Under the pieces are notes generated by a model that saw nothing but the letters and a program-made list of their open reading frames with translations, was not told where the DNA came from and did not search any database. A stretch of 64,000 nt of DNA from an uncultured Sphingomonadaceae bacterium (GTDB lineage Bacteria; Pseudomonadota; Alphaproteobacteria; Sphingomonadales; Sphingomonadaceae): the NCBI GenBank assembly GCA_947496865.1, contig CANMEE010000001.1:1045501-1109500 (forward strand), in the 5' to 3' direction. A program made the translations under genes and the position numbers. Positions 1-7,609 of the stretch are shown here, piece after piece (the stretch's first letter is position 1; each line of letters opens with the position of its first letter).

Positions 1-1698
1 TTGACTCCGTTTGATGTCACGGCGGCGCAGCAGGCTGTTGATAATCGCATCGCGACTTCTGACCTCAGAGCCGATCCTTCCAATGATCAATGGGGCGTCA
101 CTGGCGAAATCGAATTTCCGATCGGTGACAGTGCCGACCTGATTTATATCGGTTCGTACCGCGAATTCCGGGCGGAAGAAGCGTATGATTCGGATTTCTC
201 GGGCCTTGATATTTTCAACGTCCTGCCCGGCAGCGATACAGCCATCGACACCATGACCCATGAACTTCGTCTGCAAGGCGAAGCCTTTGGTGGTGCTCTC
301 GACTGGTTGGTTGGTGCTTATTATTCTGATGAAGATATCACCCAGTCCACCAATTTTGGTCTGGGTCAGGATTATGACCGTCTTGTCGGCGCTCTTTTGG
401 CAGCTGGTACGGGCGGCGCAACGCTGAACCCGGCTAGCCCACTTTTCGCCGGCGCGACACCACTGCAAACATTGACTGGTATCGATCCTGCAACGGTTCG
501 GACCACCAATGCTTATACACAAAGCAGTAAAAGCTGGTCGGTGTTCACGCACAACACGCTGGAAGTTGCTCAAGGACTTAAACTGACACTTGGTCTGCGC
601 TATTCAGATGAAAGCAAAGACGGTTCATTCAGTCAGCCGGCGATTAACAACGACCTCTGCCCCGCAACATTGGGTCAGATTTTTGCTGGTGGTCTCCCAG
701 GTGGTGCTGGTAGTCCTCTGACCAACAGCTACTTCGGACTGGGTTGTTTTGCGTTTGTCGCGCCAGCAATCGGAACAGATGCAAACCCGTTCCCACTGCC
801 GCGGCCTTTCGTCAGCGAATTTAGCGATGAAGAGCTGATCTATACCGGTAAAGTGAGCTATGAATTCGCCGATCCTGTAACCGTCTATGCCAGCTTTACG
901 CATGGTTATAAGTCCGGTGGCTTTAACCTTGATTCAACCGCTGCATCCGGCGGCGCTGATCCGCGCTTTGCTTCGGAAGAAGTGGATGCTTACGAAGTTG
1001 GTCTGAAAGCCAAGTTCCTCGATAACGCTGTGACCTTGAATGTTGCCGGTTTCCACGAGGAATTCACAAACTTCCAGGTGCTGGAATTCACGGGCGCTCA
1101 GTTCACCACGTTTAACGTTCCCAGTGCAAAATCAACCGGTGTTGAAATTGAAACGGTCATTCGTCCGACTGACGGCTTCACCATCAACGGCGGTTTGACT
1201 TACACTGATGCGCGCTATCCAAGTGATTGTGCCGGTACGCAGACTGACTCTGCTAACGTGGTAAGCCTGTGTGGGAACTCCTTGACCAACGCACCGAAGT
1301 GGGTTGGCATCATGGGCGCGACTTATGATCGTGATCTTGGTGATAGCTTGAAGTTCTTCATCAATGGTCAGCTGCGCATGGAAAGCGATCGTCGTACTTC
1401 AACTCAAGCCACGACCGTTCCTAGCGCTGCACAAATCGCAGCAGCCGGAAGCGTTCAGGCGGCGGTTGACGCGGCTCCGCTCGTTCCATTCGATATTCAG
1501 GATGGCACGATCAAAATCAACATGCGGGCTGGTATAGGTGATATTAACGACGCATGGGGCATTGAAGCTTGGGTTACCAACCTGACCAATGAAGTGACCC
1601 GCGGTGTGACCTTCAATACGGTTCTGCGCTCCGGTTCACGGTCAGCGTTCATCCAGGAGCCACGCATGTTTGGCGTGACGCTTCGTGGCAAGTTCTAG
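1..1698 (+). CDS. TonB-dependent receptor, C-terminal part (partial)
   Basis: This is the 3' part of an outer-membrane TonB-dependent receptor; the N-terminal signal peptide, TonB box and plug lie outside the window. The visible 565 residues show alternating amphipathic strands of a beta-barrel and receptor phrases such as VYASFTHGYKSGGFN. The protein ends in Phe (residues LRGKF), the usual C-terminal sorting signal of outer-membrane beta-barrels. The substrate cannot be told from this part. Sphingomonads carry many such receptors for siderophores, sugars or aromatic compounds. A strong terminator follows at once, so this is the last gene of its transcript. Confidence 0.9.
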   Translation: MTPFDVTAAQQAVDNRIATSDLRADPSNDQWGVTGEIEFPIGDSADLIYIGSYREFRAEEAYDSDFSGLDIFNVLPGSDTAIDTMTHELRLQGEAFGGALDWLVGAYYSDEDITQSTNFGLGQDYDRLVGALLAAGTGGATLNPASPLFAGATPLQTLTGIDPATVRTTNAYTQSSKSWSVFTHNTLEVAQGLKLTLGLRYSDESKDGSFSQPAINNDLCPATLGQIFAGGLPGGAGSPLTNSYFGLGCFAFVAPAIGTDANPFPLPRPFVSEFSDEELIYTGKVSYEFADPVTVYASFTHGYKSGGFNLDSTAASGGADPRFASEEVDAYEVGLKAKFLDNAVTLNVAGFHEEFTNFQVLEFTGAQFTTFNVPSAKSTGVEIETVIRPTDGFTINGGLTYTDARYPSDCAGTQTDSANVVSLCGNSLTNAPKWVGIMGATYDRDLGDSLKFFINGQLRMESDRRTSTQATTVPSAAQIAAAGSVQAAVDAAPLVPFDIQDGTIKINMRAGIGDINDAWGIEAWVTNLTNEVTRGVTFNTVLRSGSRSAFIQEPRMFGVTLRGKF

Positions 1699-1737
1699 AG
1701 TTTAAACTTATTGGGGGCATTTCGTCACCACCAAGGA

Positions 1738-1764
1738 GGGGCCGGTTTTTCCGGCCCCTTTTTT
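1738..1764 (+). terminator. Rho-independent terminator after the TonB receptor
   Basis: An 8-bp perfect stem (GGGGCCGG / CCGGCCCC) with a five-T loop is followed by a run of six T. It starts 40 bases after the receptor stop codon. Confidence 0.9.
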
Positions 1765-1820
1765 GTTGCCCCTGATCAATGCCGGTTGCACGCGCGCATG
1801 ATCGGTGCAAAAGTCGGGCG

Positions 1821-2981
1821 ATGAACAGCTATAGTTTTCAAACCGTACCGGTCCTGCATTTTGGCGAGGGTTGCCTGTCGATGCTGGCCGATCAAATTGC
1901 CGCCTTGGGCGCGACGCGGCCGCTGATCGTCACTGACAAAGGCATTATTGGCGCTGGCCTGATCGCTCCCGTTGAGCAGGCTCTGTCTGATGCTGGTTTA
2001 AGCGCCCGGATATATGACGCCGTCGTTGCCGATCCGCCCGAAGCAGTCGTGCAGCAAGCCATTGACATGGCGCGGGCTGCACAGGTCGATATCGTCATTG
2101 GCCTTGGCGGCGGCAGTTCGCTGGATACGGCCAAAGTGGTGGCGGCGCTCGCCATAGATGGCGCGCAGGCACTTTCCGAAATCTATGGCGTGGGCCAATT
2201 GGCTCGCAAAGGCTTGCCGACCATCCTCATTCCAACAACATCGGGCACGGGTTCCGAAGTCACGGCCATCTCGATCCTGACCACGGGCGAGACGACCAAG
2301 GCAGGAATTGTATCGCCGCATCTGTTTGCCGACGCGGCCATCCTCGACCCCGCGTTGACGCTCGGCCTGCCCGCTGATGTCACCGCGGCCACAGGTATTG
2401 ACGCGATGGTCCATGCGATTGAAGCTTATACCGGCCGCAATGCCAAAAATCCGGTGTCGGACATGTTGGCGATTGAAGCGCTGAAACTACTGACGGCGCA
2501 TATCGAAACCGCTTGTTCGGAGGGCACCAATATGGTGGCACGCGAGGCGATGCTGCGCGGATCCATGCTCGCAGGGCAGGCGTTTGCCAATTCGCCGGTG
2601 GGCGCCATCCATGCGCTCGCCTATCCACTCGGCGGGATCTATCATATCCCGCATGGCCTATCCAATGCGCTGGTCATGCCGCATATCATGCAGTTTAATC
2701 TCGATGCCGCTGCGCCGCTTTATGCGGAACTCGCCGATGCTCTGGGTGTACCGAAATCCGGTCCGAACAGCGCCGATGCGCGGGCACAGGAACTGATCAA
2801 CTATCTTGAAGCGCTGGCAGTGAAGGTCAATGCCCCCCGCCGCTTACGGGATGTCGGTATAGCCGAAGATGCTGTCGATGAACTGGCAGAGGCAGCGATG
2901 TTGCAGACAAGGCTGCTGGTCAATAATCCCAAAGAGCTGGATCTAGCCGATGCCAAACGGATCTATGCCGATGCCTGGTAA
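1821..2981 (+). CDS. Iron-containing (group III) alcohol dehydrogenase
   Basis: Cytoplasmic NAD(P)-dependent alcohol dehydrogenase of the metal-dependent group III family. The protein is 386 residues from the chosen ATG (MNSYSF), which is the usual family length; an upstream in-frame ATG at 1779 would add 14 untypical residues. The nucleotide-binding GLGGGSSLDTAK lies near residue 95, and TSGTGSEVT follows near 140. The metal-binding Asp and His are seen in GIDAMVHAIEAY, AIHALAYPLGG and YHIPHG. The stop overlaps the start of the thioesterase gene, so the two are translationally coupled. The alcohol or aldehyde substrate is unknown; the neighbours suggest acyl or alkanol catabolism. Confidence 0.88.
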   Translation: MNSYSFQTVPVLHFGEGCLSMLADQIAALGATRPLIVTDKGIIGAGLIAPVEQALSDAGLSARIYDAVVADPPEAVVQQAIDMARAAQVDIVIGLGGGSSLDTAKVVAALAIDGAQALSEIYGVGQLARKGLPTILIPTTSGTGSEVTAISILTTGETTKAGIVSPHLFADAAILDPALTLGLPADVTAATGIDAMVHAIEAYTGRNAKNPVSDMLAIEALKLLTAHIETACSEGTNMVAREAMLRGSMLAGQAFANSPVGAIHALAYPLGGIYHIPHGLSNALVMPHIMQFNLDAAAPLYAELADALGVPKSGPNSADARAQELINYLEALAVKVNAPRRLRDVGIAEDAVDELAEAAMLQTRLLVNNPKELDLADAKRIYADAW

Positions 2982-3414
2982 AGAGCGGACCGTTCCGCCC
3001 GTCTGGGATGACTATCGCGCGGGTTCATCAATCACGACCCGCTGGAATGACAATGATCCTTATGGGCATGTCAATAATGCGGTCTATTATTTCTGGTTCG
3101 ATAGTGCGGTAAATCGCTATCTGATCGAACAAGGGGCGCTTGATATTGGCAAGAGCGATGTCATTGGCCTCGTCGTGCAGACCTCCTGCGAATATTTTGC
3201 GCCCATCGCGTTTCCCGATCTGGTTGAGGCGCGCATCCGGGTCGAAAAGCTCGGCCGGACCAGTGTGACCTATGGTGTGGGCCTGTTTCGTGGCGAAGAG
3301 AAGACGGCATCCGCTGCGGGTCGCTTTACCCATGTCTATGTTGATCGGGAAAGCCGGCGGCCCACGCCACTGCCCGCGCCCTTGCGTTCTGCGTTGGAAT
3401 TGATAACCTTTTAA
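2971..3414 (+). CDS. Acyl-CoA thioesterase, hot-dog fold (4HBT family)
   Basis: Small hot-dog-fold thioesterase, predicted to hydrolyse an acyl-CoA to free acid and CoA. The N-terminal motif RWNDNDPYGHVNNAVYYFWF carries the conserved Asp and the GHVNNA turn of 4-hydroxybenzoyl-CoA thioesterases. Several in-frame ATG codons occur (2950, 2965, 2971); 2971 was taken because it gives the normal short N-terminus, and all of them overlap the alcohol dehydrogenase. It forms a tight operon with the dehydrogenase. A palindrome overlaps its stop codon and precedes the acyl-CoA dehydrogenase. Confidence 0.82.
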   Translation: MPGKERTVPPVWDDYRAGSSITTRWNDNDPYGHVNNAVYYFWFDSAVNRYLIEQGALDIGKSDVIGLVVQTSCEYFAPIAFPDLVEARIRVEKLGRTSVTYGVGLFRGEEKTASAAGRFTHVYVDRESRRPTPLPAPLRSALELITF

Positions 3415-3427
3415 CTGACCAGTTAAA
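3410..3427. promoter_or_regulatory. Palindromic operator before the acyl-CoA dehydrogenase gene
   Basis: TTTAACTGACCAGTTAAA has perfect 8-bp arms around a two-base centre. It begins at the thioesterase stop codon and ends 12 bases before the acyl-CoA dehydrogenase ATG, touching the likely ribosome binding site. The form resembles TetR-family operators of lipid-degradation genes. A near copy (16 of 18 bases) stands at 50606-50623 before the quinohaemoprotein gene. No TetR gene is in the window. Confidence 0.6.
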
Positions 3428-3438
3428 GGACCAAGACC

Positions 3439-4581
3439 ATGCGTCACGCAGAGGATACCGAAGAACGCCAACAATTTCGCGAAATGACCCGGCGCTTTAC
3501 CGAAACCGAATTGCAGCCCTTTGCTAACGACTGGGATGAAGCGGGCGAAATCCCTTGGGAAATCCATGAAAAAGTTGGGGCACTGGGCGCTTGGGGTTTT
3601 GGTGTCGCAGAGCAATATGGTGGTCTTGGCTTTGACGATATGTATATGCGCTGCATCTGGGGCGAGGAAGCCGCACGCGCGCATAATGGCGGGACATTGG
3701 CAGCGCTCGGCGGGCGCAGTATCTCCATCGGCCCGATCGAAAAAATGGCGTCACAGGAGATTAAAGACCGTATTCTCAAAGATATTGTCGAAGGCCGGGT
3801 TGGCTCCAGCCTGGGCGTTACCGAGCCGGGTGGCGGCTCTGATGTTGCCAATATGAAAACAACCGCGCGGCAAGATGGCAATCACTGGGTCATCAACGGG
3901 GCCAAGACCTTTATTACGGGCGGTATGACCTCAGACTATTTCGTCGTCGGCGCGCGCACCGGCGGAGAGGGGCTGAACGGTATTTCCCTCTTCTTGGTCG
4001 AGAAGGATATGGAAGGCTTTTCGCGCACCGCGCTCGACAAGAAAATGGGTTGGTGGGCATCGGATCAGGCCACGCTCTATTTCGACGATGTCCGGGTTCC
4101 AGCCGGCAATATGCTCGGTGATGAGGGCCGCGGTTTCATTCAGATCATGCATAATTTCAACTATGAAAGGCTCGGCATGGTCGCCCAATGTCTGGGCATG
4201 ATGCGCGTGTTGCTGGAAGAATCCATTGCCTATGCACAGCAGCGCGAAACCTTTGGCAAACCGCTGAGCCAGCATCAGGTTATCCGCCACAAAATCGCGG
4301 AAATGTCGGCCCGGGTTGACGCCACTGAAGCATGGGTTAACCAGATTTGCTTTCTCACGGAAAATGGCCAGATGCCGGTCGATCAAATTTGCAAAGCCAA
4401 GTTTTTCAGCACCAAAAATCTCGAATATTGTGCGAGTGAAGCGATGCAAATCTGGGGCGGGGCCGCCTATTTGCGCGGCAATGTCGTCGAACGCTTTTAC
4501 CGCGAGGTTAAAGTCATGGCGATTGGCGGCGGCTCAGAGGAAATCATGCGCGATCTGGCTGTGCGGCAAATGGGGCTTTAA
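3439..4581 (+). CDS. Acyl-CoA dehydrogenase
   Basis: FAD flavoprotein of 380 residues that oxidises an acyl-CoA to the trans-2-enoyl-CoA. The FAD and substrate signature VTEPGGGSDVAN lies near residues 127-138, and the C-terminal QIWGGAAY helix is present. The Glu of the medium-chain type (Y-E-G-T near the C-terminus) is replaced by GGGSEE. Instead E243 in FNYERLG occupies the position used as base by isovaleryl-CoA and long-chain dehydrogenases, so a branched or long substrate is inferred. It follows the thioesterase by 24 bases, across a palindromic operator that could allow separate control. Confidence 0.88.
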   Translation: MRHAEDTEERQQFREMTRRFTETELQPFANDWDEAGEIPWEIHEKVGALGAWGFGVAEQYGGLGFDDMYMRCIWGEEAARAHNGGTLAALGGRSISIGPIEKMASQEIKDRILKDIVEGRVGSSLGVTEPGGGSDVANMKTTARQDGNHWVINGAKTFITGGMTSDYFVVGARTGGEGLNGISLFLVEKDMEGFSRTALDKKMGWWASDQATLYFDDVRVPAGNMLGDEGRGFIQIMHNFNYERLGMVAQCLGMMRVLLEESIAYAQQRETFGKPLSQHQVIRHKIAEMSARVDATEAWVNQICFLTENGQMPVDQICKAKFFSTKNLEYCASEAMQIWGGAAYLRGNVVERFYREVKVMAIGGGSEEIMRDLAVRQMGL

Positions 4582-4608
4582 CTGGCCTATCAATCGGTCT
4601 AACCACAT

Positions 4609-4680
4609 CCGTTGACCCTGAGCCTGTCGAAGGGTGTTTCGCAATCGATAGACGTCCTTCGACAGGCTCAGGACTAACGG
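4609..4680. repeat. REP-like inverted repeat, copy 1
   Basis: Two arms of about 25 bases (4609-4633 and 4656-4680) are near-perfect inverted repeats with core CCTGAGCCTGTCGAAGG and outer CCGTT/AACGG. The spacer is 22 bases. Related copies occur at 28692, 32605 and 58530. It sits between two same-strand genes and may fold as an mRNA-end hairpin. Confidence 0.9.
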
Positions 4681-4689
4681 GAATTTGCT

Positions 4690-5613
4690 ATGGCCTTATC
4701 GGGTTCCAACCCAAATAGTGATAGCAGTGGCGCGCCATTATTGCCGATAGGTTCAGTGCTAACCGGCCTAGCCTTTTTCTGTTTGATGGACGTGACGATG
4801 AAGAGCCTGAGCATCTCGCTGGGCGCTTATAATGCGATATTCTGGCGGGTGTTGTTGGCGCTTGTTCTGGTGAGCACGCTCTATTTCGCGCGCCGCCCCA
4901 AATTGCCCGCCACTCCCACGTTGAAAATCCATTTGCAGCGCGGGATTATTACCGTGTTCATGGCCTTTCTGTTCTTCTGGGCGCTTGTCCGCGTACCGAT
5001 TGCCGAAGCGGTGGCGCTTTCTTTCATAGCGCCGATTATCGCACTCTATCTGGCGGCGGTGTTTCTGGGCGAGACGATCCATCGCAATGCAATTTTTGCG
5101 TCTGTCCTCGGCCTCGCTGGAGTCGTCGTCATTGGCTGGGGCAAGATCAGCGGAGACTATACCAATGATGAGTTGCTCGGTTTTGGTGCAGTGTTGTTAT
5201 CAGCGCTGCTCTATGCCGCCAATCTGGTGATCCAGCGCAGCCAGGCCTTGCTCGCCGACCCCATAGAAATAAGCTTTTTTCAAAATCTGGTGGTCGGGGT
5301 CAGCTATGGGCTGGTCGCGCCATTTTTTGCTGTCGTTCCGGACATGCAATATGCGCCGGAATTTCTGGCTGCCGCCTTGCTCTCGATCATCTCTGCACTA
5401 TTCATCGCCTGGGGCTATGCGCGGGCGCAGGCGCAGGTTCTGATCAATCTGGAATATAGCGCTTTTGTCTGGGCGGCGATTTTTGGATGGGTCTTCTTTT
5501 CGGAACCCGTCACTCTGCCAACCATATTGGGCACGGTGTTGATCGTGACTGGCTGTATATTGGCGACCCGTCGCGGCAGGCCAATAGCCCATATAGAAAC
5601 CACCGCTATTTGA
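4690..5613 (+). CDS. DMT-family (EamA) inner-membrane transporter
   Basis: Integral membrane protein of 307 residues with about ten hydrophobic segments arranged as two EamA repeats, the pattern of the drug/metabolite transporter superfamily. Typical features are the ALSFIAPIIALYLAAVFLGE stretch at the end of repeat one and the matching EYSAFVWAAIFGWVFFSE in repeat two. Family members export metabolites, amino acids or drugs; the substrate cannot be deduced. The stop is one base from the start of the next gene, so both are probably co-transcribed. Confidence 0.85.
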   Translation: MALSGSNPNSDSSGAPLLPIGSVLTGLAFFCLMDVTMKSLSISLGAYNAIFWRVLLALVLVSTLYFARRPKLPATPTLKIHLQRGIITVFMAFLFFWALVRVPIAEAVALSFIAPIIALYLAAVFLGETIHRNAIFASVLGLAGVVVIGWGKISGDYTNDELLGFGAVLLSALLYAANLVIQRSQALLADPIEISFFQNLVVGVSYGLVAPFFAVVPDMQYAPEFLAAALLSIISALFIAWGYARAQAQVLINLEYSAFVWAAIFGWVFFSEPVTLPTILGTVLIVTGCILATRRGRPIAHIETTAI

Positions 5614-5614
5614 T

Positions 5615-6781
5615 ATGGTGCTTCGGATTAAAAACCGGGATGCGCGGCGTCTATGGTTGGATCGGCAAGGGCTGTCGCGCGCGCCGATCGGATCACTCGA
5701 CCTGCTGAAAATTATCAAGGATTTGGGGTTTGTCCAGCTCGATACCATCCGCAATGTCACCCGCGCCCATCATCATATTTTGTGGAGCCGCAACCAAAAT
5801 TATCGCGAGCCGATGCTCAATGATTTGCTAGCAAAAGAGCGATCGGTATTTGAGCATTTCACTCATGATGCGTCGGTTTTACCGATGGAATTTTATCCCC
5901 TTTGGCAGCGTCAGTTCCAGCGCCTAGGGGAGCGGGCAGCCAAACATCAAGCCATGGACGATAAAGGCGTTGCAGCGATTAAAGCCCGTATTGCTGAGGA
6001 AGGGCCGTTATCAACTCATGCATTTGATACAAAAATTGAAGGCAAGAAGGAAATGTGGGCGCGACCACCGCATAAGCGGGCGTTGGATCAACTCTGGTAT
6101 GCAGGAGAGCTCGCCACCGCGCACCGCGAGAATTTTATCAAATATTATGATCTGACGGAACGAGTGGTGCCTGCAGCTCATAGGGCGGCCGAACATAGCG
6201 ACGAACATCAAATGGACTGGCTGTGCAAAGCGGCGCTCGACCGGCTGGGCTTTGGGACATTGGGCGAGATTCAAAGATTCTGGGCGGCGCTCGATGCACG
6301 GGAAGTCAAAACATGGGCGGACGGGGCAGCAGATTATTGGGTTCCTGTCGAACTGGAAACGGTGGACGGAGACTGGGTCAATATGGTCGCTTCTCCGGAC
6401 ATCGAAATGCTGCTCGCAGAGACCAGCGCGCCCACATCGCGGCTGCGGATATTGAGTCCATTTGACCCAGCGGTGAGAGACCGCACCCGGCTAGCGCGGC
6501 TGTTCGGATTTGATTATCGCATTGAGATTTTTGTGCCAGCCGCAAAGCGGCGCTGGGGCTATTATGTTTATCCGCTGTTGGAACGAGACCAATTTGTCGG
6601 CCGCATTGAATTGAAGGCAGACCGTAAGGCAGGGCTATTGAAGGTTATTCAGATATGGCCCGAGCACGGAGTCAAATGGACGAGCCGCCGCGGGGACAAA
6701 CTTGACGCAGAATTGCTGCGGCTAAAGCGGCTAATTGGCGCCGAGACTATCGAATGGCTGTGCGACCGAACAGGCGGCTAG
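5615..6781 (+). CDS. YcaQ-like winged-helix DNA glycosylase (HTH_42 family)
   Basis: Protein of 388 residues of the winged-helix DNA glycosylase family (HTH_42), whose characterised members YcaQ and AlkZ excise alkylated bases and unhook interstrand crosslinks. The N-terminal FVQLDTIRNVTRAHHHILWSR holds the catalytic Q-x-D form typical of YcaQ rather than the Q-x-Q of AlkZ. The C-terminal half contains the conserved LLSPFDP-like ILSPFDPAVRDR and RRWGYYVYPLL segments. It follows the DMT transporter with one base between the genes. Together they could serve protection from a genotoxic metabolite, but that is only inference. Confidence 0.82.
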   Translation: MVLRIKNRDARRLWLDRQGLSRAPIGSLDLLKIIKDLGFVQLDTIRNVTRAHHHILWSRNQNYREPMLNDLLAKERSVFEHFTHDASVLPMEFYPLWQRQFQRLGERAAKHQAMDDKGVAAIKARIAEEGPLSTHAFDTKIEGKKEMWARPPHKRALDQLWYAGELATAHRENFIKYYDLTERVVPAAHRAAEHSDEHQMDWLCKAALDRLGFGTLGEIQRFWAALDAREVKTWADGAADYWVPVELETVDGDWVNMVASPDIEMLLAETSAPTSRLRILSPFDPAVRDRTRLARLFGFDYRIEIFVPAAKRRWGYYVYPLLERDQFVGRIELKADRKAGLLKVIQIWPEHGVKWTSRRGDKLDAELLRLKRLIGAETIEWLCDRTGG

Positions 6782-6790
6782 GTGCGCGCT

Positions 6791-7360
6791 TTATTTGACG
6801 AGCCCGTAAAAACGCAGCTCGCCAGATGCGTTGGCGGCAATCGCTTTGTCGAACGTCCATCGGATATGGGTGACATCGCTCGGCAGGGCTGCCCGAGTCA
6901 TGCTGCTACTCCCGGTTTCTGCGCTTTCCTGCGTGATGTCGGTAACAGTTAGCGCGGTCAATTTACCAAAATTCTTGCCGCCATCAACGGACAACAAAGC
7001 CCAATCTTCAGCCACCCCGGTAAAGGTGACGGCTGCATGTACGGGATTATTGACAACGAAACCTGTAACGGCTGTGCTGCCTGTGTTGCGATATGTGTTC
7101 ACGAAAACCAGCTTGTCTCCGGGAATAACCTTTACGTCGCTGGGGTCATGCAATTTTTTCGTCACCGTGCCGGCAGAGCTGGTTTCTGACCGTTCGACCA
7201 GAACTTTGCTTTCAATTTTTACATTAGCGCGGGGGTCTGGGGCTGCCTGAATGGTGGCTTGTAATGGCGCAGCATGCGCGGCTTGTGCCGCCGCCATACC
7301 CGTCATCAATATGCCAATGACCAAGGAGGCTTCGATCAATATGGTCCGTTTACTCGACAT
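6791..7360 (-). CDS. Secreted protein with DUF11-like repeat domain
   Basis: A 189-residue protein with an N-terminal hydrophobic segment ending in AAQAAHAAP, which reads as a Sec signal peptide. The mature part (PGDKLVFVNTYRNTGSTAVTGFVVNNPV) resembles the beta-sandwich conserved repeat domain (DUF11-like) of bacterial surface proteins. No catalytic motif is seen. It stands alone and converges with the YcaQ-like gene 10 bases away. A perfect TTAA-N7-TTAA box lies about 75 bases upstream, suggesting CtrA-type cell-cycle control. The function is unknown. Confidence 0.7.
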   Translation of the reverse strand: MSSKRTILIEASLVIGILMTGMAAAQAAHAAPLQATIQAAPDPRANVKIESKVLVERSETSSAGTVTKKLHDPSDVKVIPGDKLVFVNTYRNTGSTAVTGFVVNNPVHAAVTFTGVAEDWALLSVDGGKNFGKLTALTVTDITQESAETGSSSMTRAALPSDVTHIRWTFDKAIAANASGELRFYGLVK

Positions 7361-7435
7361 TATTTACATTCCCACTTTTCTCGGCTCGATACACAGAGCC
7401 GTTCATATCAACCTGCAAAATATGTACGAACTTAG

Positions 7436-7450
7436 TTAATGAGTGGTTAA
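7436..7450 (-). promoter_or_regulatory. Candidate CtrA box (TTAA-N7-TTAA)
   Basis: The sequence TTAATGAGTGGTTAA has two TTAA half-sites exactly seven bases apart, the CtrA consensus of alphaproteobacteria. It lies 76 bases upstream of the secreted DUF11-like gene on the minus strand and 160 bases upstream of tamA on the plus strand. Either gene could be the target. Confidence 0.5.
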
Positions 7451-7609
7451 AATCAGCGCTTATGTGACGCCGGTTTATGTCCTGTATTCAGTTCGAAGGA
7501 GCATGTTTTGGCCGCCCATTGGGCAGATTAGCCGGTTAATTGCTGAACTTGGCTGAAACGCGGGCTATTTTATTAGCTTCCTTCAAAGTCACAGGCTAAA
7601 GACCCCACT

